NCBI RefSeq assembly: GCF_001612965.1 | Contig: NZ_BDBL01000037.1 | Span: 32,154 to 96,153 of the forward strand | DNA length: 64,000 nt | Direction: 5' to 3' | Source of the DNA: Nocardia kruczakiae NBRC 101016 | GTDB taxonomy: Bacteria > Actinomycetota > Actinomycetes > Mycobacteriales > Mycobacteriaceae | Part shown: positions 59,116-64,000 of the stretch, piece by piece | How the letters are laid out: every line of letters begins with the position of its first letter | Position numbering within the stretch: the stretch's first letter is position 1 | Translations under genes and position numbers: made by a program | The notes under the pieces: generated by a model | Database searches by the model: none | Seen by the model: the letters and a program-made list of their open reading frames with translations, nothing else | What the model was told of the DNA's origin: nothing

Positions 59116-60194
59116 GGGCCCGCACCGCCCGCCTCCTGGCCGCCGCCACGGCGACGCTGTCGATCAGCGGGTGCGCGGTCACCGTCGACAATGTCCCCTT
59201 ACCGAAGCCCGGGGTCGCCGGGCCCACCTATCACCTGCACGCGATTTTCGGCGACGCCCTCAACCTGCCGGAACGGGCACGAGTGCGGATCGGCGGCTCC
59301 GATATCGGCGTGGTCACCCACATCGACACCACCGACTTCCTGGCCGCCGTGGACCTCGACATCCGCGCCGACATCCAGTTGCCGCGCGGCACCCGAGCCG
59401 AACTGCGCCAGCCCACGCCACTGGGCGACATCTTCGTCGCCGTCATCCTGCCGGAGCAGCAGCCCGGCGCGGTGATGCTGCACAACGGCGACACCATCGA
59501 TCGCGCGCACACCTCGGCCGGCGCATCGGTCGAGGAACTGATGACAGCGGTCTCGATGTTGCTCGGTGGCGGCGCGCTCGAACAGGTCGCCCGCATCACC
59601 AGCGAGATGAACTCCATGTTCGCCGGGCGCGGCCCGCAACTGGCGCACCTGCTCACCGAACTGACCGCGACGCTGACCGCCTTGGATCAGCGCACCGGCC
59701 AGATCGACAGCGTGCTCCAGGGACTCGACGGCCTCACCACCACCCTGGCGCAGCGCAAGACCGAGCTCGGACAGACCGCCGACACCTTCCCACCGCTGCT
59801 CGGGGTGATCGCCGAAAACAACCGCGCCATCACCGATCTCACTGCCGGGGTATCCACGACCATGGCCGCGCTCGGCGACTTCACCTCGACCACGGGACCA
59901 CGTTTCGTGAACCTGTTCGACAGCGTGCAACGACTGATGGACGGCTTCACCGGTATGGGCGACAATCTCGCCGGGGCCCTCGACCGCCTCCACGCGATCC
60001 AGCCCGGGCTACTCGGCTCCACCCGCGGCAACGCGCTCGCGGTCGGAGCCACCGTGTCGTACCTGGATATCGGTGCGCTCACCGACCCGCAGGGCAGCAA
60101 GCTGCCCGACGGATCCGATCTGAGCGCGTTCGCCGGCAGTCTCGCTCAGGTTCTGCAACGCGTGCTCGGTCGGCTACAGGGAGGCCATCGATGA
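59112..60194 (+). CDS. mceE: Mce-family lipoprotein MceE
   Basis: A 360-residue MCE lipoprotein. TLSISGC (Cys21) is the lipobox, and the MCE domain follows (LNLPERARVRIGGSDIGVV). MceE (LprK-type) is the normal lipoprotein subunit of these systems. It starts at ATG 59112 within ATGA and overlaps mceF by ATGA. Confidence 0.9.
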   Translation: MRARTARLLAAATATLSISGCAVTVDNVPLPKPGVAGPTYHLHAIFGDALNLPERARVRIGGSDIGVVTHIDTTDFLAAVDLDIRADIQLPRGTRAELRQPTPLGDIFVAVILPEQQPGAVMLHNGDTIDRAHTSAGASVEELMTAVSMLLGGGALEQVARITSEMNSMFAGRGPQLAHLLTELTATLTALDQRTGQIDSVLQGLDGLTTTLAQRKTELGQTADTFPPLLGVIAENNRAITDLTAGVSTTMAALGDFTSTTGPRFVNLFDSVQRLMDGFTGMGDNLAGALDRLHAIQPGLLGSTRGNALAVGATVSYLDIGALTDPQGSKLPDGSDLSAFAGSLAQVLQRVLGRLQGGHR

Positions 60195-61447
60195 AGCCCT
60201 CGGTGCGTACGCGGGTCACGAACGCCGCGATCCGCGCGGTCGGCGACCTCGACGAACTGCTCGACCTGGGCGCCTGGATTCTCGTGCGCCTCGGTGAGTG
60301 GGCCCGCCGCCACCTCGTGGCCTTGTCCACCGCCGGGCTGATCGTGCTGCTGATGGCCGGCACCGGATATCTCACCGTGGGCGTGGTCGGCGCCAACCCG
60401 CTGCGTCAGGTCTACACCGTGCGGGTGCAGCTGGCCGAGTCCGGAGGTCTGCTGCCCCGCAACGACGTCACCTTCCGCGGGGTACGGGTCGGCACCGTCC
60501 GCGCCGTCGAACCGGCCGGAGCCGGCGTCGTCGCCCTCGCCGCCATCGATTCCTCGGTCCGCATTCCCGCCGGCGGCACGGTCGCGGTGGCACGACTGTC
60601 GGCGGCGGGAGAGCAGTACCTCGACTTCCGGCCCGTTTCCGACGGCGCGCCCTACCTGCGCGACGGCGCGGTCGTCGACGTCGCCGCCACCTCGACACCG
60701 GTCACGATCAACGAATTCCTCAGCAACACCAGCGGATTCGTCTCGGGACTGAATCCGCGGCGCCTCGACGGCATCATCGACGAACTCGACAAAGCCCTCG
60801 CCGGCGGCCCCGACCGGCTCCGCACGGTGATCAGCGGTCTCAGTCACGCCATGGCCGGCCTGACCGACCTGCTGCCCCAGACCCGCAGCCTGATCGGACA
60901 TCTCGAGGTGATCGCCGAGACCACCTCGCACGCGCAACCGGATCTGGCCACACTCGTAGCGGGTTCCAGCGAACTGTTCAGGCAATTCAGCGACGCCGAC
61001 GACGAACTGAAGCGACTGCTCGACACCGGGCCCGGCCGGCTCGCGACCCTGGGCGGGGTGGTCGCCGAAACCACCGACCCCGTCACCAACCTGGTCACCA
61101 ACTTCCTCGCCATCACCCGCGCCGCCCGGCTGCGCACCCCCGCCCTGCGAGCGCTGTTCCCGGAGCTGAGGGCCGGCACGGGTGCCATGGGTGTTCCCGT
61201 GCACGACAACGCCTTTCACACCCTGATGGACATCTGGCCTCGTCCCACGTGTGAGTACGACAGCATCCCCGTGTCTCCGGTGCGGCTCAGCGACGGCAGG
61301 GCCCGCCTCTACAACTACTGCGTCACCACCGATCCGGGCATGCAGATCCGCGGCAGCGCCAACGCCCCGCGCCCGGATGCCGGTGCCACCGCGGCGCCGC
61401 CGGGCGCCGACCCCGACGCACAGACCCCGCCCCTGCCGCCGAAGTGA
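60191..61447 (+). CDS. mceF: Mce-family protein MceF
   Basis: A 418-residue MCE protein. Before the transmembrane helix (LVALSTAGLIVLLMAGTGYL, about 42-61) stands a longer cytoplasmic segment of about 40 residues. The MCE domain (LLPRNDVTFRGVRVGTVRAV) and helical region follow, ending in a Pro/Ala-rich tail. It closes the six-subunit set and is followed 30 nt later by the mce-associated gene. Confidence 0.92.
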   Translation: MKPSVRTRVTNAAIRAVGDLDELLDLGAWILVRLGEWARRHLVALSTAGLIVLLMAGTGYLTVGVVGANPLRQVYTVRVQLAESGGLLPRNDVTFRGVRVGTVRAVEPAGAGVVALAAIDSSVRIPAGGTVAVARLSAAGEQYLDFRPVSDGAPYLRDGAVVDVAATSTPVTINEFLSNTSGFVSGLNPRRLDGIIDELDKALAGGPDRLRTVISGLSHAMAGLTDLLPQTRSLIGHLEVIAETTSHAQPDLATLVAGSSELFRQFSDADDELKRLLDTGPGRLATLGGVVAETTDPVTNLVTNFLAITRAARLRTPALRALFPELRAGTGAMGVPVHDNAFHTLMDIWPRPTCEYDSIPVSPVRLSDGRARLYNYCVTTDPGMQIRGSANAPRPDAGATAAPPGADPDAQTPPLPPK

Positions 61448-61477
61448 GCAGAAACCCCATCACACGAAGGAACCACG

Positions 61478-62062
61478 ATGACCTCGGACTCCGAGCGGAC
61501 GACGACTCCCGCCGAACCCGTCACCGAACCCGCGGACGGTGACTCCACCACACCCCGGCGGCGCGGAAAGTGGTTGCGCCGCAGCGCATCCGCCCTCGCG
61601 GCGACGGGCGCTGTCGCGGCCGCGGCCTGTGCGGTGGTGTTCGGCACGAAATACGAGCAGGCCGATGCCCACGCCGAAGCCCGCGAGCAGGCACACCAGG
61701 CGGCGTGCGCTTTCGGCCCCATCCTTGCCACCTACGACTCCACGACGATCGATGCGTACTTCGCCGCGGTGCTCGACCACGCCACCGGTGACTGGAAAAA
61801 GGAATTCGACGCCACCAGCAAAGATCTTCGCGACGTCCTCACCCAGGGCCACGTGGTCGCGACAGCGGGAACCGTCCACTGTGCGATCGGATCCAACACC
61901 GACACCACCGCCGAGGCGATCCTCATCATCGACCAATCGATCACGAGCGTCGGCACCCAGGGCCAACCCCGCCACGGTCAGCTCGCCCTCACACTGACCC
62001 TGCAGAAGAGCGGAAACCGGTGGCTGATCGGCAAACTCGACTCCCCCGCCCTGCAACCCTGA
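61478..62062 (+). CDS. Mce-associated membrane protein (Mas)
   Basis: A 194-residue protein with a basic N-terminal cytoplasmic part, one transmembrane helix (about 37-56, SALAATGAVAAAACAVVFG) and an outer NTF2-like domain (TIDAYFAAVLDHATGDWKKEF). This is the layout of Mas/OmamA-type proteins that stabilise Mce complexes. It is the last gene of the operon and is followed by a hairpin. Confidence 0.87.
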   Translation: MTSDSERTTTPAEPVTEPADGDSTTPRRRGKWLRRSASALAATGAVAAAACAVVFGTKYEQADAHAEAREQAHQAACAFGPILATYDSTTIDAYFAAVLDHATGDWKKEFDATSKDLRDVLTQGHVVATAGTVHCAIGSNTDTTAEAILIIDQSITSVGTQGQPRHGQLALTLTLQKSGNRWLIGKLDSPALQP

Positions 62063-62082
62063 CGACCACGCAACACTCGAAC

Positions 62083-62109
62083 GCCCGGCGGCACAAGGTG
62101 CCACCGGGC
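62083..62109. terminator. Hairpin terminator after the mce operon
   Basis: GCCCGGCGGCAC (62083-62094) pairs with GTGCCACCGGGC (62098-62109), 11 of 12 bp with a 3-nt loop, between the convergent mas gene (stop 62062) and the small membrane protein gene (stop 62138). Confidence 0.65.
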
Positions 62110-62137
62110 CATTCATGTCTCGAGCCGGTTTCCCCGG

Positions 62138-62365
62138 TCACTTCAGGGTGATGTCAGAAATCACCAACGGCGGCCACGCGATTATTTCTCCGATGACGGA
62201 AAAGAGTTTGTCGAACCCGTGCAGCTCACCCAGATGATCGTGATGTGTCCACAGCCAGATCAGGCCGATGCCGAAGTACGGAATGCCGACCACGACAGCT
62301 GCCATGATCGCGAGATACAGCATCTGACGGAAACTCAGTTGCCGATCGAGAAATTCTTTCAACAC
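62138..62365 (-). CDS. Small membrane protein
   Basis: A 75-residue protein with a central hydrophobic helix (LYLAIMAAVVVGIPYFGIGLIWLW, about 16-39) and a short C-terminal hydrophobic stretch (IIAWPPLVIS). The GTG start at 62365 has GGGGGAG upstream. It lies 18 nt after the MpaB-like gene, so the two are co-transcribed. I do not recognise the family; it may anchor or assist the oxygenase. Confidence 0.65.
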   Translation of the reverse strand: MLKEFLDRQLSFRQMLYLAIMAAVVVGIPYFGIGLIWLWTHHDHLGELHGFDKLFSVIGEIIAWPPLVISDITLK

Positions 62366-62383
62366 GCCTACTCCCCCACGCTC

Positions 62384-63457
62384 TCAGGCCATCCGGCCGA
62401 GGATGGGTTCGGATTCGATGAGCCCCTCGTCGCCAGGTGCCAGCCCTTTGTTCAACACCCGGTTGCGCTGCTTTTCACGCAGCGCATGATGCGCCGCACC
62501 GGGAATCGCGTACCCATACCGCTTCTGCGCCTCCCGCGGCGTCGTCGTCACGGGAGCCACCGGCGCGATCTTCATCAAGACCGGCGCCGCGATATCGACC
62601 GTCATGGGGGACAAGAACCGCAGGAGCACGACCTGGAGCCACACATTCATGCTGATCAGGGTGACGATCGCGCTGATCGGCGGAACGATCAGCAGGTCCA
62701 GCACCCGGTTGGTCGGCAAGCCCGCCATCTCCCGCATCCACCGCGGCATCGTGGCCAGCGTCGCGCGCCGCAGGAATGCCGCCACGATCGTGAAGAACGG
62801 CCTGACCACGAACGGCATCGGCGGCAGCATCACATCCGCTCGCAGCAGGTGCCGCATCGCCTTTCGCGCGATGTCGGAACCGATCAACTGCGGCCGCATT
62901 CGCTCGAAATATTCCCGGACGCCCTCCCGGGTTCGCGGTACATCGGCGGGGTCGCACGTCTGCAACTCGGCAGCGCGAGCGCACTCCTCCCAGAACTGAT
63001 TCTCCTCGGCCTCCGACAGCCGCCCGGGACCGTACTTCTCGTAGGTGATCAATATCGAATGCCACGCGGTCAGATGAATCCACAACTGCGACTGCGGATC
63101 GTTGGCGTCGTAGATGCCGCCCGTCACCGGATCGATACCCACCGCCTTGGAATGCACCTTGACGAGCACGTCGGCCGCCTTCGCCGTCGACCGGCTGTCA
63201 CCGAACAAGACCATCGCGAAATACCGCAGTGTCCGGTCGTAGCGAGTTCGCGGCCGACTGTAGATGGCACTGGTCTTGTCCACCGCCGCGATCAGCGCCG
63301 GATCGAGCTCTTCGATCACCACGGCTCGCTGGAAGCCGAGCGACAGACTCGTCGGATAACTCCACACCTTCCATGCGACGGAGTCGGGTCCGAAGAAGCC
63401 GTAATCCTCCGGCGGCTCCACCTCGGGCAGAAACAGCCATTCACGCAGCGTCGCCAT
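62384..63457 (-). CDS. MpaB-type oxygenase (DUF2236, latex-clearing-protein family)
   Basis: A 357-residue protein of the MpaB/DUF2236 family, heme-dependent oxygenases related to rubber oxygenase Lcp. GPDSVAWKVWSYPTSLSLGFQRAVVIEELDPALIAAV-type N-terminus (residues about 24-60), RTLRYFAMVLFGD, KVHSKAVGI and LWIHLTAWHSIL supply the conserved Arg and His. ATG 63457 follows AAGGAG. Its promoter holds two copies of the operator seen before the mce operon, so it probably acts on a lipid brought in by Mce. Substrate unknown. Confidence 0.82.
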   Translation of the reverse strand: MATLREWLFLPEVEPPEDYGFFGPDSVAWKVWSYPTSLSLGFQRAVVIEELDPALIAAVDKTSAIYSRPRTRYDRTLRYFAMVLFGDSRSTAKAADVLVKVHSKAVGIDPVTGGIYDANDPQSQLWIHLTAWHSILITYEKYGPGRLSEAEENQFWEECARAAELQTCDPADVPRTREGVREYFERMRPQLIGSDIARKAMRHLLRADVMLPPMPFVVRPFFTIVAAFLRRATLATMPRWMREMAGLPTNRVLDLLIVPPISAIVTLISMNVWLQVVLLRFLSPMTVDIAAPVLMKIAPVAPVTTTPREAQKRYGYAIPGAAHHALREKQRNRVLNKGLAPGDEGLIESEPILGRMA

Positions 63458-63470
63458 CACAGCTCCTTTT

Positions 63471-63506
63471 CTACGGTAGCGTAGAGAGTTTTCTACGCTT
63501 GCGTAG
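63471..63506. promoter_or_regulatory. Two operators CTACG-N4-CGTAG upstream of the MpaB-like gene
   Basis: CTACG-GTAG-CGTAG (63471-63484) and CTACG-CTTG-CGTAG (63493-63506) are both perfect 5-4-5 inverted repeats, 22 nt apart start to start, the same pitch as the pair before the mce operon. The first lies 14 nt before the start codon. Confidence 0.7.
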
Positions 63507-63736
63507 GAATGCTAGGGGTGGCATTCCGCGACGTCAATAGGCGTACGAGGGGGGCTGACTCCAGACGAGCAAACGGATCAAGTTCAGCCCGTTGGCGTGT
63601 CGGCTACAGCCGACCGAAGTCGTCGACGACCGAGTTTCCCGAGCCGTCGAATAGCGAGGTATGGACCTGGCGGCGTTCGGCATCGAGCGAAATCGGCACC
63701 CTTCCCAAGGGTCGCACGCGGGATCGGAAACCGTTG

Positions 63737-64000
63737 TCAGGCACCGGGTTCGGAAGATCCGTCACCCTCGATATGATCGACGTCCACCGCCCCTTGTCGC
63801 CGCAGTCGCAGAGCCAGCTCGACATGTCCGTTGTCGAGCAGGAATCCCAGGAACAGCGCACGGAACGCCGCGTGCACCGAATCCGGCGGCAGCGTGCCCG
63901 GGACGGCCATTTCGTGCAGCGCCAGCCCGTGGGCCAGGGCGGTGAATGCCGGTGCGGCCGTGTCGGGTTCCGGCGATCCGGCCGCGCGGACGCCCGCGGC
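63737..64000 (-). CDS. TetR-family regulator, C-terminal part only (cut by window end)
   Basis: An open minus-strand frame enters from beyond base 64000 and ends in TGA at 63737, giving the last 87 residues of a protein. The helical sequence AFTALAHGLALHEMAVPGTL followed by FRALFLGFLLDNG resembles the C-terminal (WHG-like) domain of TetR regulators. No start lies in the window. Together with the divergent mce regulator it is a second candidate to act on the CTACG operators. The 230 nt between it and those operators hold no other gene that I can support. Confidence 0.65.
   Translation of the reverse strand, partial: AAGVRAAGSPEPDTAAPAFTALAHGLALHEMAVPGTLPPDSVHAAFRALFLGFLLDNGHVELALRLRRQGAVDVDHIEGDGSSEPGA

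Noticed and set aside
1..64000. tRNA, rRNA, riboswitch, transposase, integrase or attachment site
   Set aside because: I looked for cloverleaf-like, conserved rRNA and transposase motifs and saw none; small RNAs cannot be excluded by reading alone.

Overview
The window is GC-rich actinomycete DNA. Genes are tightly packed and often joined by ATGA overlaps. A complete YrbE/Mce lipid-import operon with a Mce-associated protein, an F420-type (Ddn-like) oxidoreductase, many TetR regulators and dense acyl-CoA, FAD and P450 catabolism point to a Nocardia- or Rhodococcus-like member of the Mycobacteriales. I saw no rRNA, tRNA, CRISPR array, transposase or integrase.

Layout. 1-7337: ferredoxin reductase (5' truncated), P450, MFS exporter, amine-oxidase flavoprotein, SDR and a RibD-like reductase. 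7392-36664: a 29-kb catabolic island in several divergent and convergent units. 36842-43869: mixed genes (secreted hydrolase, DUF4334, DUF1232, FAD monooxygenase, hemerythrin, CutA, an XRE module, SDR, Ddn-like). 43983-49603: ene-reductase, Baeyer-Villiger monooxygenase, hydrolase and DJ-1 genes between two paralogous TetR genes. 50394-52605: NTF2-like protein and two TetR genes. 52766-62062: yrbEA-yrbEB-mceA-F-mas. 62138-64000: small membrane protein, MpaB-like oxygenase and a TetR cut by the window end.

The most unusual part is the eight-gene operon 25798-33473. It encodes a double nitrilase, a protein resembling red chlorophyll catabolite reductase (RCCR), a chlorophyllase-like alpha/beta hydrolase, a Rieske oxygenase, a second protein resembling ferredoxin-dependent bilin reductases, a beta-rich protein of unknown family, an SDR resembling plant chlorophyll b reductase (NYC1/NOL), and a maleate-isomerase-like racemase. 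These families match the steps of plant chlorophyll breakdown, yet no photosynthesis genes are present. Around it, in the same island, lie an imidase/hydantoinase-type amidohydrolase, an isochorismatase-type amidase, a second maleate-isomerase-like protein, two class III CoA-transferases, an MmgE/PrpD protein, an HMG-CoA-lyase-like and a CitE-like lyase. Together they could take substituted maleimides, the known oxidation products of tetrapyrroles, to central metabolism. My working hypothesis is a bacterial chlorophyll/tetrapyrrole catabolic island. It rests on motif reading, not on searches.

A 17-bp inverted repeat, GTTTCG-N5-CGAAAC and close variants, occurs in the promoter region of nearly every unit of the island (8867, 8953, 13407, 16898, 16976, 25561, 25756, 36722). 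One IclR regulator (16092-16877) is encoded inside the island with two copies before its own start, so it is the likely shared regulator. The same repeat stands before a divergent operon of a membrane permease and three secreted neocarzinostatin-fold proteins, which may bind or carry a hydrophobic chromophore-like substrate.
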